Below, piece by piece: positions 1 to 8,645 of a stretch of DNA of 64,000 nucleotides (within the stretch, counting starts at the first letter, position 1; each line of letters begins with the position of its first letter). Under the pieces are notes generated by a model. That model was not told the origin of the DNA. It did not search any database and saw nothing but the letters and a program-made list of their open reading frames with translations. This stretch comes from Fibrobacter succinogenes (lineage in GTDB: Bacteria; Fibrobacterota; Fibrobacteria; Fibrobacterales; Fibrobacteraceae). Position numbers and translations under genes: made by a program. The DNA is taken from NCBI GenBank assembly GCA_902762305.1, contig CACWNW010000017.1, positions 1 to 64,000 on the forward strand. The letters run 5' to 3'.

Positions 1-631
1 TCCAAATTAAATCAGCATTCAATCTCTTGTACGTGATTACTTTCTGAATTGTATCTAGCACCGCATACTGACAATAGTCACTTCCTAGACTATCCAAATT
101 AAAGCCATCAATATCGGGGTTCAATGTATTACCCATTACCAAGATTTTTCCATCTAACCATGGCCGTAATTTCGTAGTGTAACGAACATCAATGGAACAT
201 CCGTCAAACATTTTTTTCACATTCATTTTGCGTGGTTTTGAGCCAATTTTCCAGAATGACACCACAGATTTCGGGTCACCACCCCAGATTACGGAATCCG
301 AAAGCTGTCCCTTGACATAATTAAAGTCTTCTACATCATCATTATCCAATGTGTCCGCCCATCTGGGCCCATTCTCTTGAACCCGGTAATTAAAAACACG
401 AAGTCTCTGATGTCCCCTACCGCTTATGTCCCCATGATCCTGAATAAAACTTCCTAGGTCATGATGCCATCCCTGCGAGTCATACACAATTACCAAGGAA
501 TCATTAATAAAACCAACCACTTCGGCACCACCGAAACTATTATTCCACTCAGTCTTTCCGCTGCATCCCCACATGCATACGCAGGCAAGCACAGCCGTCA
601 CGGCCAACAACTTGTTCATTCCGTTTCTCAT
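1..631 (-). CDS. Lipoprotein, paralogue of the next gene (3' end cut by window edge)
   Basis: The frame stays open from an ATG at 631 to the window edge, so the C-terminus is missing. The start is fixed by an AGGAGG site 7 nt upstream. The N-terminus reads MRNGMNKLLAVTAVLACVC and ends in a lipobox-like MWGC, so export and lipidation are likely. The product (about 210 residues visible) is clearly paralogous to the gene at 880-1764: shared stretches include FINDSLV, NYRVQE.GPRW and DYCQYAVLDT, and the 5' leaders are almost identical. I recognise no enzyme domain; the repeated Trp/Gly/Asp pattern would suit a WD/beta-propeller-like fold, but that is a guess. Probably a surface or periplasmic lipoprotein of unknown role. 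Confidence 0.8.
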   Translation of the reverse strand, partial: MRNGMNKLLAVTAVLACVCMWGCSGKTEWNNSFGGAEVVGFINDSLVIVYDSQGWHHDLGSFIQDHGDISGRGHQRLRVFNYRVQENGPRWADTLDNDDVEDFNYVKGQLSDSVIWGGDPKSVVSFWKIGSKPRKMNVKKMFDGCSIDVRYTTKLRPWLDGKILVMGNTLNPDIDGFNLDSLGSDYCQYAVLDTIQKVITYKRLNADLIW

Positions 632-730
632 AAGGAATCCTCCTAACGCATTCCCACATCGCCCAAAGGGATGATTTTTCATGCAATTTACCAATACAAA
701 TTTACATAAACCGCAACAATAAGTGCAATC

Positions 731-758
731 AAAAAAAATCCAATCAAGGATTGGATTT
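731..758 (-). terminator. Rho-independent terminator
   Basis: A perfect 10-bp stem (736-745 with 749-758) around a 3-nt loop is followed on the minus strand by eight T residues. It lies downstream of the lipoprotein gene at 880-1764 and of the small ORF at 763-861. Confidence 0.85.
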
Positions 759-762
759 GACT

Positions 763-861
763 TCAATTATTACCCATGTAATTTTCAATAGATTCCATTG
801 GCTTGGGGATGGACCAAGCCCAAACAGAAAAAGTCACAGTAATTAACAGCAGTTTTTTCAT
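763..861 (-). CDS. Possible 32-residue exported peptide or gene remnant
   Basis: A 32-codon frame starts 18 nt after the stop of the 880-1764 lipoprotein and ends just before the terminator at 731-758. It begins MKKLLLITVTFSVWAWS, which resembles a signal peptide, and has only about 15 residues after it. The upstream GGAAA is a weak ribosome site. It could be a real small secreted peptide, but a truncated remnant of another lipoprotein gene is equally likely. No family is recognisable. Confidence 0.3.
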   Translation of the reverse strand: MKKLLLITVTFSVWAWSIPKPMESIENYMGNN

Positions 862-879
862 AGATTTCCAGTTACTTTA

Positions 880-1764
880 TCAATACTTCACAACATTCCC
901 ATAGACGTTAACAAAGGTTAAATCCGTAAGCAATCTAACATACGGATCTCTCATTATTTTATCATTTGTTATAGAACACACATAATCACCCATATGCAAC
1001 ATATTTCCAGCAAACAACGCTGGAAAAACTGCATAATTCTTATTTTCATCAAATTCAGTAGAATCAACAATAATATTGTTAACAGACAACAATACACTCC
1101 AATTCTCTCTTTTTCTCACAAGGCAATACACATCATCACCCCAAGCCCTTACATCGTCACATGTCTTAATCCACTCTAAATCTTTATCCAAGCGCTTATA
1201 GGTCAGTGTTCCCGCAACCGTATCCAAAACAGCATATTGGCAGCTATCGCCACCAATGGAAAGGTTATCACCCAATGCAATAAAGTTTCCATCCAGCCAC
1301 TGATGCATACCTTCAATTTTGGATGATTGCGAGCAGCCGTCGTTCCTTCTCGACAATTTCAATTTACGGGCAGTTTCACCCAGCTTCCACAAGAGAATAT
1401 CATTTTCCGCCCAACGCCAAAAAATGGAATCCGTCAGTTGGTACCATCGGTAGCCGCCGCTTTTGTTCGTAAGGGAATCACTCCAACGCGGTCCATCTTC
1501 CTGCACGCGGTAATTATAGACAAGCAATCGATCATGACCACAAGACGACTTTTCGCTGTACCCGTCACCGATAGACCAGGTTTCCGTAGTTTCAAGCCAT
1601 TCTCTGCAATCGTATGCTACAACTAATGAATCGTCTATGAAACCGGCGATTAACGGAGTCCCCCGACCATCACTCCATTTAAAATCCACATCCGTACACC
1701 CCCACATGCAAACACACGCAAGCACAGCCATCACGGCCAACAACTTGTTCATTCCGTTTCTCAT
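880..1764 (-). CDS. Lipoprotein, tandem paralogue
   Basis: The protein has 294 residues from the ATG at 1764, chosen because AGGAGG lies 7 nt upstream; a longer in-frame start at 1797 would put the ribosome site inside the coding region. The signal peptide is MRNGMNKLLAVMAVLACVC with lipobox MWGC. The mature part is rich in Trp, Asp and Gly and shares long stretches with the partial gene at 1-631, so the two arose by tandem duplication. No catalytic motif is evident. Two terminators bracket it, so it is probably transcribed alone or with the small ORF downstream. Confidence 0.85.
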   Translation of the reverse strand: MRNGMNKLLAVMAVLACVCMWGCTDVDFKWSDGRGTPLIAGFIDDSLVVAYDCREWLETTETWSIGDGYSEKSSCGHDRLLVYNYRVQEDGPRWSDSLTNKSGGYRWYQLTDSIFWRWAENDILLWKLGETARKLKLSRRNDGCSQSSKIEGMHQWLDGNFIALGDNLSIGGDSCQYAVLDTVAGTLTYKRLDKDLEWIKTCDDVRAWGDDVYCLVRKRENWSVLLSVNNIIVDSTEFDENKNYAVFPALFAGNMLHMGDYVCSITNDKIMRDPYVRLLTDLTFVNVYGNVVKY

Positions 1765-1800
1765 AAGGAATCCTCCTAACGCATTCACATCCCGCAAATC

Positions 1801-1828
1801 AAAAATAAAAACCCCGACTGGTCGGGGT
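1801..1828 (-). terminator. Rho-independent terminator
   Basis: The stem CCCCGAC (1812-1818) pairs with GTCGGGG (1821-1827), with a T-rich tail on the minus strand. It closes the transcript of the small lipoprotein at 1850-2206. Confidence 0.85.
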
Positions 1829-1849
1829 CAACAGACAAATTACAAAACA

Positions 1850-2206
1850 TCACTCGGCGGGAGGCATTATTTCTTCTGGCAGATCGTAAGCCGATTCAAC
1901 ATTGTCGTCTTTAAACCCGTTGAACATCCACTTGAAAAAACCTACTGTCCCGCCCAAAGCGGCGCCCACCATAAAACCGCCAGCAGCGGCGGCAATTCCC
2001 CAAAAGGCCAATTGACCCCATTCTGAATCCGGGCCTGTTTCTTCCGCCACGGCCCCGGCCACGCACAAGGCGATAAGGCCCGGACCCGACAAAGCCACAC
2101 CAGTATTCACCCCATAACGAATCATGGGATTAGGGTTCCTGCTCATGGCGCAGCCCACAAGGCTCAAGGCAAGCAATACACAAATAACAGCTTTCAACAC
2201 TCTCAT
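1850..2206 (-). CDS. Small lipoprotein with glycine-zipper membrane segments
   Basis: This 118-residue protein starts with a signal peptide (MRVLKAVICVLLALSLVG) and lipobox VGCA. Two Gly/Ala-rich hydrophobic stretches follow at about residues 37-52 and 70-90, the second with GG..GA..GG spacing typical of glycine zippers. The C-terminus is acidic. It is probably anchored in the outer or inner membrane. There is no Shine-Dalgarno site; instead TATATTAC ends 4 nt before the ATG, which suggests a leaderless transcript. No specific family is recognised. Confidence 0.75.
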   Translation of the reverse strand: MRVLKAVICVLLALSLVGCAMSRNPNPMIRYGVNTGVALSGPGLIALCVAGAVAEETGPDSEWGQLAFWGIAAAAGGFMVGAALGGTVGFFKWMFNGFKDDNVESAYDLPEEIMPPAE

Positions 2207-2210
2207 GCTC

Positions 2211-2218
2211 GTAATATA
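2211..2218 (-). promoter_or_regulatory. -10-like element abutting the start codon
   Basis: TATATTAC on the minus strand ends 4 nt before the ATG at 2206, and no ribosome site is visible. The geometry is that of a leaderless promoter. Confidence 0.45.
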
Positions 2219-2292
2219 AGGTCAAAGAATCTATTTGCCAATAACCTAATTTGCAGTTAGCGATAATCCGGCAAAAAGCAAGGATAGAATGC

Positions 2293-2316
2293 AAAAAACC
2301 CCGTGCGAGACGGGGC
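2293..2316 (-). terminator. Rho-independent terminator
   Basis: The stem CCCCGT (2299-2304) pairs with ACGGGG (2310-2315) and is followed on the minus strand by six T. It ends the GH45 transcript. Confidence 0.85.
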
Positions 2317-2337
2317 TTTATCCAAATTTTTGTCTAC

Positions 2338-3717
2338 TTACGGAGCACAGCCGGCGCTCGGATTCGTCCAGCCCTCTTCCGGGGGAGCTTCGCCCGCCTT
2401 CCAGCAATGGAGCGTGTCGAGCACGTCGCCTTCCTTGAACGTGGACCAGTCCGTCACCTTCTTGAAGTTGTTTTCCAGAGAGGTGTTGTACCGGGTCATG
2501 TAATGGTCAATCAAGTACTGCGGGCATTCCACCTCCTCGATGTAGTAGGTCGGATTGTCCGCAGCCATGTACCAGTCGGCAAACCAGTGGCAACCGCGCA
2601 AAAGGTTCGGGAGGCCGCCGTCAGCGAAAGCCGCGTCGCACATGTCCTTCACGCACGTCTGGTAACATTCCAGGGAGCCTTCGGTGCCGCAGTTCGTGTT
2701 TTTCTGGCATTCCGTAAGGAACCCGCCAAAGCCTGCGCCCCAGTTAAAGCCGGCGCCCTTGTTCACCTGGGTGGAGAGCGCATCAAAAGCACCCACGCCA
2801 CCACCCGGCACCATCAAGTCGAACTGGCCCGCAGGCAAGTTGGCATTGCCGCCCGCCACATCGTTACCGATGTTGCTGGCCATCACCACCAGGTGCTTGC
2901 CCTTGAGCGCCTTATGGGTCGCCTTGGGCGGGTTATTCTCGAACTCATCCTTAAAGTGACCGTCGTACTGCAAATGGTAGCACTTGCCGCACTTGCTATC
3001 GGCAGTGCCCGCAACGTATGCATAAGAAAGAGTGTCGTTCACGGCAATAGGCGCCATGTCGGTGCAGGTGAACACGCCCTTTTCCTTTTCGTCGCCGCAA
3101 GCGCTCCTGGTGCCTTCGTAACCGAACCAGGACTTCGTCACGTTACCCAAGGTAAAGGTAGGCACTTCGACATCGTGGATGTTGCAGTTGCGCGCAGTGG
3201 CAAAGTCGGCAAGGTACGCCTCGTTAGAAGAAGTGTCTGCACGGGTCTTGTCGTTCGAGCTTTCTTTAAGCCAGGAACAGTGTGGCTTGCAGGCGTCCCA
3301 GTAGCGGGTATTCCAGCCGCGTTTTGCCGTAGCGCTGATGTCCTTGGTGTATTCGGACGGAGGCGGGCCATAAGATTCAATAGTCGGAAATCCGTCGGGG
3401 CCAATTTCCGGTTCCTTGCTGCTGGAACTTTCGGGGACCACGCCGGCACTGGAACCCGGAACCGTGCCGCTCGATGTCGGGTCGGCAACCGTGCTGGAAC
3501 CGGGGACAACGGCGCTCGAGTTCGGGTCGACTGCCGCGCTGGAACCGGGGACGACCGCACTGGAGTTCGGGTCGACAACAGCGCTGGACGTCGGGTCGAT
3601 TACCGCGCTCGAGAGGCCGGGCTGCTGATTATCCGGAGACGACGGGTCGTCGCCACAGGCGCAAATCATGGCGACCGCACCGGCCGCAACTACCGTCTTG
3701 AACAACCTACGTTTCAT
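2338..3717 (-). CDS. GH45 endoglucanase, lipoprotein
   Basis: A 459-residue family-45 glycoside hydrolase that should cut internal beta-1,4 bonds of cellulose with inversion. Signal peptide and lipobox (ICAC, residues 18-21) give a lipid-anchored protein beginning CGDD. A linker of about 80 residues repeats SSAVVDPN and SSAVVPG units. The catalytic domain shows the GH45 signature TRYWDACKPHCSW near residue 135 (Asp is the likely base) and GQFDLMVPGGGVGAF near 297 (Asp is the likely acid), plus many Cys expected in disulfides. It lies 9 nt downstream of a second GH45 gene, has its own GAGG ribosome site, and is followed by a terminator, so the pair is an operon. The lipid anchor suggests it acts at the cell surface on bound fibre. 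Confidence 0.93.
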   Translation of the reverse strand: MKRRLFKTVVAAGAVAMICACGDDPSSPDNQQPGLSSAVIDPTSSAVVDPNSSAVVPGSSAAVDPNSSAVVPGSSTVADPTSSGTVPGSSAGVVPESSSSKEPEIGPDGFPTIESYGPPPSEYTKDISATAKRGWNTRYWDACKPHCSWLKESSNDKTRADTSSNEAYLADFATARNCNIHDVEVPTFTLGNVTKSWFGYEGTRSACGDEKEKGVFTCTDMAPIAVNDTLSYAYVAGTADSKCGKCYHLQYDGHFKDEFENNPPKATHKALKGKHLVVMASNIGNDVAGGNANLPAGQFDLMVPGGGVGAFDALSTQVNKGAGFNWGAGFGGFLTECQKNTNCGTEGSLECYQTCVKDMCDAAFADGGLPNLLRGCHWFADWYMAADNPTYYIEEVECPQYLIDHYMTRYNTSLENNFKKVTDWSTFKEGDVLDTLHCWKAGEAPPEEGWTNPSAGCAP

Positions 3718-3726
3718 AGAACCTCG

Positions 3727-5064
3727 TTACGGAGCGCAACCGGCACCCTTGCCGTTCGGATCGTTCGGATTCTCGCCGTCCTTCCAGCAATAGACCGTGT
3801 CGAGCACGTCGCCCTTCTTGTAATCGGACCAGTCGTCATGCCAGCGCCAACGGTTTTCCTTGGTCGTATTGAAGGTCGTCATGTAGTGGTCCACCAGGTA
3901 CTGCGGGCATTCCACTTCTTCCCAGTTGTAAGTCGGGTTGTCGGCGGCCATGTACCATTCGGCATACCAGCGGCAGCCGCGCAGCAGGTTCGGCCAGTCC
4001 TTGAACACTTCGTCGCACTTCTTGATAACGCATTCCTGATAGGCTTCTACGGTGTTGTCCCAGCCGAGGCTCTGCTGGCATTCGGTCATAAATCCACCGC
4101 CGTTCGCACCGAGGCCGCTAGCAGGCACGCCAATCTGCGTAGAGAGCGCGTTGAACGCACCCACGCCACCGCCCGGCACGAGCATGTCGTACTGGCCGGC
4201 TTCCACGTCGTAACCGATGTTAGACGCCATCACGATCATGTGCTTGCCCTTGAGCGCCTTGTGCGTCGCCTTCACGTCGTTCGCATGGTTGCCGCCGTTA
4301 AACTGCAAATGGAAGCACTTGCCGCATCCACCGCCGAACTGTGCGCCCGGAGCAGCAACGTAGCCGTAAGAAAGATTCTCCGTCACCTGGATCGGGGCCA
4401 TGTCGGTGCAGGTGTAGGTACCGCCGGCGTTGTTGTTGACGCAGGCGCTGTTCGTGCCCTCGTAACCCATCCAGTACTGCTGTACCGCATGACCGAGCGT
4501 AAACGCCGGGACTTCCACGTCGTGGATATTGCAGTTACGGGCGACAGTCCCACCCGCCTGATACGCGGCCTCGCTCGTAGTATCGACGCTGCTGAGCCAA
4601 GAACAGTGCGGCTTGCAGGCATCCCAATAACGGCTGCTCCATCCGGTCTTTCCGTTGCTCAAGATGTCCTTGGTGTAGGCCTCGGGAGGCGGGCCATAAG
4701 ATTCAAGAGTCGGGAAGCCGTCGGGGCCAAGTTCCGGATCGCTGGAACTGCTGACCGGGACAGTCGCGCTGGAGTTCGGGTCGACCGACGCGCTGGAACC
4801 GGGAACAGTCGCGCTGGAATTCGGGTCAACTACCGTGCTGGACGTCGGGCCAACCACGGCGCTCGAGTTCGGGTCGACAACCGTGCTGGAACCGGGGACG
4901 ACTGCACTGGAATTCGGGTCGACTACCGCGCTAGATGTGGGGTCGACTACGGCACTCGAGAGGCCGGGCTGCTGATTATCCGGAGACGACGGGTCGTCGC
5001 CACAAGCGCACACGAGCGCCATCGCGCCCGCAGCAATCATAAACTTCGTAAAACGGTTTTTCAT
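3727..5064 (-). CDS. GH45 endoglucanase, lipoprotein (first of the pair)
   Basis: The protein has 445 residues from the ATG at 5064, which is preceded by AGGAG at 4 nt; an upstream in-frame start at 5100 lacks a site. The layout matches its neighbour: lipobox VCAC, mature start CGDD, a linker of SSAVVDPN/SSTVV units, then the catalytic domain with SRYWDACKPHCSW near residue 145 and GQYDMLVPGGGVGAF near 292, which hold the two catalytic Asp residues. The two enzymes are clearly homologous along their whole length but differ in loop lengths, so this is an older tandem duplication and not a recent copy. The upstream palindrome at 5132-5149 may control both. Confidence 0.93.
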   Translation of the reverse strand: MKNRFTKFMIAAGAMALVCACGDDPSSPDNQQPGLSSAVVDPTSSAVVDPNSSAVVPGSSTVVDPNSSAVVGPTSSTVVDPNSSATVPGSSASVDPNSSATVPVSSSSDPELGPDGFPTLESYGPPPEAYTKDILSNGKTGWSSRYWDACKPHCSWLSSVDTTSEAAYQAGGTVARNCNIHDVEVPAFTLGHAVQQYWMGYEGTNSACVNNNAGGTYTCTDMAPIQVTENLSYGYVAAPGAQFGGGCGKCFHLQFNGGNHANDVKATHKALKGKHMIVMASNIGYDVEAGQYDMLVPGGGVGAFNALSTQIGVPASGLGANGGGFMTECQQSLGWDNTVEAYQECVIKKCDEVFKDWPNLLRGCRWYAEWYMAADNPTYNWEEVECPQYLVDHYMTTFNTTKENRWRWHDDWSDYKKGDVLDTVYCWKDGENPNDPNGKGAGCAP

Positions 5065-5131
5065 AAAACTCCTTTTATACGACCTTAAAAATATATTCAC
5101 GGCCTGCGTTATGCACGCAAAAAAGCAATTT

Positions 5132-5149
5132 GGAACATTATAATGTTCC
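5132..5149. promoter_or_regulatory. 18-bp perfect palindrome containing TATAAT, upstream of the GH45 operon
   Basis: GGAACATTATAATGTTCC is a perfect palindrome centred on a consensus -10 hexamer, 68 bp before the first GH45 start. A protein dimer bound here would block polymerase, so it may be an operator; no good -35 box is visible at 17 bp. Confidence 0.5.
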
Positions 5150-5249
5150 CAAAACGTCCCCGCAGGTGTCGAAACTCACAGATTTACGCAAATGTGACAC
5201 AAAACGAGGCGCCAGTGGGAAGCGCGACCGGTCAAAAAAAGGCCGCACG

Positions 5250-5282
5250 AAAAAAGGCACCACTTCGTGGACGCCTTTTTTG
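5250..5282 (-). terminator. Terminator after purM
   Basis: AAAAAAGGC pairs with GCCTTTTTT around an inner CCACTTCGTGG hairpin. Symmetry would let it act in both directions. The remaining bases up to 5401 hold short repeats of ACTAGTAACT-like sequence and no gene. Confidence 0.8.
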
Positions 5283-5401
5283 AGTTACTAGTCAATAGTT
5301 CCTAGTTACTAGAAATCTTATATCAAGAACCTTCTTGATGTCGGCAACACTAGTAACTCAGAACTTAGAACTAGGAACTGCCAATTGCACCATTGGTGCA
5401 A

Positions 5402-6427
5402 TTAGTCCCTGAACTTCACCTGCTTGGTGCCGGCGACGACTTCACCGATCTGCACCCACTTTTCGCCCTTGGCTTCGAGGTGAGCGGTGACTTCGGCCTT
5501 GTCCTTCGGGTCGATGAAGATGAGCATGCCCATACCCATGTTGAAGGTAGAGTACATCTCGTCCTTTTCGACAGAACCGGCCTGCTGGATGAGCTTGAAG
5601 ATCATCGGCGGATCCCACGTGGTGCGGTCGATGATGACGTCGACATCGTCCGGGAGGATACGCGGGATGTTGCCCTGGTAGCCCGAACCCGTAATGTGGG
5701 CGAGGCCCTGGATAATCTTCTTGTTGCAGAGGTCGATGAGACTCGGGTAGTAGCTGCGGTGCGGCACGGCGAGCGCTTCGCCGATGGTCTTGTCCATGCC
5801 GTCGACGAGGGTGTCGACCTTGTAGCCGGCCACGTCGAAGAGCACCTTACGGGCAAGCGAATAGCCGTTTGTATGCAAACCGGTAGAAGGCAGGCCGAGG
5901 ATGATGGTACCCGGCTTGATCTTCTTGCCGTCGATGATGTTCTCGCGTTCCACGACGCCGACGATGGTGCCGGAAATGTCGTAGTCGCCCGGGCCGTAGA
6001 AGCCCGGCATTTCGGCAGTTTCACCGCCGATGAGCACGAGGTCGTTCTCGCGGCAGGCCTTGGCCATACCGGCAACGAGCTTGTCCATAACGCCCGGTTC
6101 CAGGCGGCCGGTAGCCACGTAGTCCAAGAAGAACAGCGGGCGCGCGCCCTGCACGAGGATGTCGTCGCAGCAGTGGTTCACGATGTCCTGGCCCGGCAGT
6201 TCGTGCGTGCCCATCTCGATATCGACCTTGAGCTTGGTGCCCACGCCGTCGACGGAACTCACGAGGACGGGGTCCTTCATGCCGAGGTGGTTGAGCGTGA
6301 AGAGGCCGCCGAAGTTGCCGACGTCGCCCAGAACGCCCTGGTTGAATGTAGTACGTACGGATTTCTTGACACCGACCATCGCCTCGTCGGCCCTGGCCAG
6401 AGAAACTCCTGCGTCTGCGTAATTCAT
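5402..6427 (-). CDS. purM: Phosphoribosylformylglycinamidine cyclo-ligase (AIR synthetase)
   Basis: A 341-residue PurM, the usual length, which closes formylglycinamidine ribotide to aminoimidazole ribotide with ATP in purine synthesis. Signatures run in order: the N-terminal DAGV near residue 6, SVDGVGTK near 58, the GGETAEMPG nucleotide-binding loop near 137, and the C-terminal HITGSGYQGNIPR near 243. The last motif is usually HITGGG..ENIPR, so the Gly to Ser and Glu to Gly changes are family variation. AAGGAAAA precedes the ATG. It follows the cyclic-nucleotide-binding gene by 39 nt and may be co-transcribed. purF lies 8 kb away, so the pathway genes are scattered here. Confidence 0.97.
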   Translation of the reverse strand: MNYADAGVSLARADEAMVGVKKSVRTTFNQGVLGDVGNFGGLFTLNHLGMKDPVLVSSVDGVGTKLKVDIEMGTHELPGQDIVNHCCDDILVQGARPLFFLDYVATGRLEPGVMDKLVAGMAKACRENDLVLIGGETAEMPGFYGPGDYDISGTIVGVVERENIIDGKKIKPGTIILGLPSTGLHTNGYSLARKVLFDVAGYKVDTLVDGMDKTIGEALAVPHRSYYPSLIDLCNKKIIQGLAHITGSGYQGNIPRILPDDVDVIIDRTTWDPPMIFKLIQQAGSVEKDEMYSTFNMGMGMLIFIDPKDKAEVTAHLEAKGEKWVQIGEVVAGTKQVKFRD

Positions 6428-6466
6428 CTTTTTTCCTTTGCCCTTGTACGGGCACTGTGTTTTGCC

Positions 6467-7270
6467 CTAATTGCGGGCACCTTGTTTTTCGTCAATATTC
6501 CTGAGCGCATCCAATATGAGGCTCGTAGTATCGGCCATCTGGTTGATGTTGACCGTACTCGGCATCAGGTGCGTGTCGAGCTTGTACATGGAATCGTCGC
6601 CCCACGAAAGGATATCCTCGAGGGCGGCAGGGCCGGTATGCTTGCCGCACTTGGCACAGCAGATGCGGCCATCCTGGAAGGCGACAAAGCCGGAACCCAG
6701 CTGGGATTCGCAGATCACCGTACCGGTGATGCGGCTCTTTTCCATGGTCTGCGCAAAATCGATAAAGGGGAGCACCTTGCCCGAGGCAAGGAGCGAGAGG
6801 CGCTGGAACTCGTCGAACGCCTTGTTCTTGGCGCGGAGGCTGTCACAGACCACCTTGTACAGGTAGACCATGATGTTCGGGTTCTTGTCGAGGAACTTCA
6901 CGAACTCGGCCTTCGGGATAAGCAGCACCGTGCAGCCGTTTTCGGCGGCGATGATGGTATTGCTCGTAGGCTCGTTACACAGGATGGACATCTCGGCAAA
7001 GCACGCGCCACTCTCGATATAGGCGACTACGGTATAGTGTCCGTCCGGCAGAATCTGCCCGCAAACCTGTGCCCGCCCGCTCTGCATGACGCAGAAGTAC
7101 TCGCCTTCCACGCCGCCCTGCACGATGATTTCGCCAGCGTCATACTCGCGAATCTGCGCATTCAGCAGTAAATAGTTAGCACAATCTCGCGGCACCTGCT
7201 GCAAGAACGGAACACTCGCTTCGTAGCTGGAGGCAATCCATTCACCAATACCAGTAGTCGACTTCATCAT
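6467..7270 (-). CDS. Cyclic-nucleotide-binding domain protein with DUF4388 (PATAN-like) domain
   Basis: A 267-residue cytoplasmic protein. Residues about 20-150 form a cyclic-nucleotide-binding fold (EYDAGEIIVQGGVEGEYFCVMQSG, with GACFAEMSIL as the phosphate-binding cassette). Residues about 160-267 match the DUF4388/PATAN type of domain seen in two-component and gliding-motility regulators. There is no helix-turn-helix, so it is more likely a signalling adaptor than a CRP-type repressor. The ATG overlaps the stop of the substrate-binding gene (ATGA), so translation is coupled. The PATAN assignment rests on pattern memory. Confidence 0.8.
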   Translation of the reverse strand: MMKSTTGIGEWIASSYEASVPFLQQVPRDCANYLLLNAQIREYDAGEIIVQGGVEGEYFCVMQSGRAQVCGQILPDGHYTVVAYIESGACFAEMSILCNEPTSNTIIAAENGCTVLLIPKAEFVKFLDKNPNIMVYLYKVVCDSLRAKNKAFDEFQRLSLLASGKVLPFIDFAQTMEKSRITGTVICESQLGSGFVAFQDGRICCAKCGKHTGPAALEDILSWGDDSMYKLDTHLMPSTVNINQMADTTSLILDALRNIDEKQGARN

Positions 7271-8568
7271 AATGCAAAATTATAAATATTTCTATACCAT
7301 TTGTAGGGCGGGTCCTCCGAGATGGTGCCGGATTCGCCCTCTTTTATGCCGAAAACGCATTCGTGGAGATTCCGGACCAGTTCCACCGGCCTCGAGACCG
7401 CGCTCTCGAAGAAGTCGTTGCCGCCGCCCGCGCTCTTGCGGGCATCGTTCTGGCACACGCGTTTCTCCCTGAACGGCCTGATGCGACCGAGCCTCGGTTC
7501 TGCCGCAAGGATATCCTCGGGCGTCGCGTAGATACCCGGGTTCACCCACACGTCGGCGCTGTCGGCCACCGCGAATATCTCCTCGAGCGAGAACTTCATC
7601 TCGCGGGTCGTATCGGAGGCCCACAGGTAGCAGCCGCCCGCCTGCCTTATGAGGCTCGCGGTGTAGCTCCTGCCGCCGGGCGCATACCACACGCCGCCGT
7701 ACGCCATGCCCGCGATTACGCGCGGGCCGTTCTCCCTGCAGGCGCCCATCGGGTCGGATTCCTTCGCCGCCATGCGGGAAAGTTCCTCGCCGTAGCCCGC
7801 GGCAATCTCCTGCGCACGCGCCTCCACCCCGAAGAGTTTTGCAAACAAACTAATCCACTCGAATTTCGCGAGGGGCGATTCCTCCTGCCATTCGGAGGTC
7901 AGCATGAGCGGAATCTCGAGGGTCGAAAGCCTGTCGTAGTCATCGTACGCGCCGCCCGTCGCAAAAGTCATCACCAGGTCGGGCCTAAGCGACACCACCT
8001 TCTCGAGCGAGATTTCGGGCCCGTTGCCCACCTGCAGGACCTTGCCCGTGGTAACACTTGCGGCAAGCGCGCTATCCACGATGTAGGCGCCGGCGCCCAC
8101 ACCCACGATGCGGTCTTCGACACCGAGCCGCAGCATGAACCCTATCTGCGCCGACGAGAGCACCACCGCCCGCGCCACAGGCACCCGCAGCACAATCGCG
8201 CCCTTCCACGCTCCGTCCGGAATCGCGCCCGCCGAACCCGCGGCGCCACCCGCGGAATCGAGCAGCACGAACCGCTTCACCAGCGTGTCGCGCCCCACGA
8301 CCGAGCGGATTTCCGCCACGTCGGCCCCGCAGGCCTTGCCCATGCGCAGCATCCTGCTGTATTCCATCGGCGAAAACACTGCGGAATCCGCGCAGACCCA
8401 CCCCGAACCGGACTTTGCCGTGCCGGCATCCCCGCGGGAATCACCGCCTCCGCAGGCGCAAACCGCGAGGCAAATTGCCGCCGGGAGCGCTCCCCGGACC
8501 GCAAATCCGCCCAACCGCCCCCCCAGGAACGGCCTCAAAAATGTGCGTAAATCGTTGATTTTTAACAT
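7267..8568 (-). CDS. ABC-transporter substrate-binding lipoprotein (iron-siderophore/cobalamin type)
   Basis: The protein has 433 residues from the ATG at 8568; another start at 8592 is possible, and a longer frame to 8688 would run into the divergent gene. The signal peptide ends at lipobox VCAC. The mature part has the BtuF/FepB layout: a first lobe with VEDRIVGVGAGAYIVDS and GPEISLEKVVSLRPDLVMTF, a long helix, and a second lobe with GGCYLWASDTTREMKFSLEE and ADVWVNPG. This class delivers ferric chelates, haem or B12 to an inner-membrane permease. No permease or ATPase gene adjoins it, so it must work with components encoded elsewhere. The ligand cannot be told from sequence. Confidence 0.85.
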   Translation of the reverse strand: MLKINDLRTFLRPFLGGRLGGFAVRGALPAAICLAVCACGGGDSRGDAGTAKSGSGWVCADSAVFSPMEYSRMLRMGKACGADVAEIRSVVGRDTLVKRFVLLDSAGGAAGSAGAIPDGAWKGAIVLRVPVARAVVLSSAQIGFMLRLGVEDRIVGVGAGAYIVDSALAASVTTGKVLQVGNGPEISLEKVVSLRPDLVMTFATGGAYDDYDRLSTLEIPLMLTSEWQEESPLAKFEWISLFAKLFGVEARAQEIAAGYGEELSRMAAKESDPMGACRENGPRVIAGMAYGGVWYAPGGRSYTASLIRQAGGCYLWASDTTREMKFSLEEIFAVADSADVWVNPGIYATPEDILAAEPRLGRIRPFREKRVCQNDARKSAGGGNDFFESAVSRPVELVRNLHECVFGIKEGESGTISEDPPYKWYRNIYNFAL

Positions 8569-8645
8569 CTTATGAAAAATTTCGGTGCACATTCGCAAAA
8601 CATAATGTATTTTATACATCGTCAATTCCTTATACGGAGTCTTGT

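Noticed and set aside
2251-5088. A 945-codon plus-strand open frame across the GH45 genes
   Set aside because: It is antisense to two well-supported enzymes, is Arg/Val/Ala-rich with no motifs, and arises from GC-rich codon bias.
5393-7171. Long plus-strand open frame over purM and the cyclic-nucleotide gene
   Set aside because: Shadow of the minus-strand genes, with no ribosome site or domain.
8569-8645. Cobalamin riboswitch before the substrate-binding lipoprotein
   Set aside because: The gap to the divergent gene is under 80 bp, too short for a cobalamin riboswitch, and no B12 box is seen.
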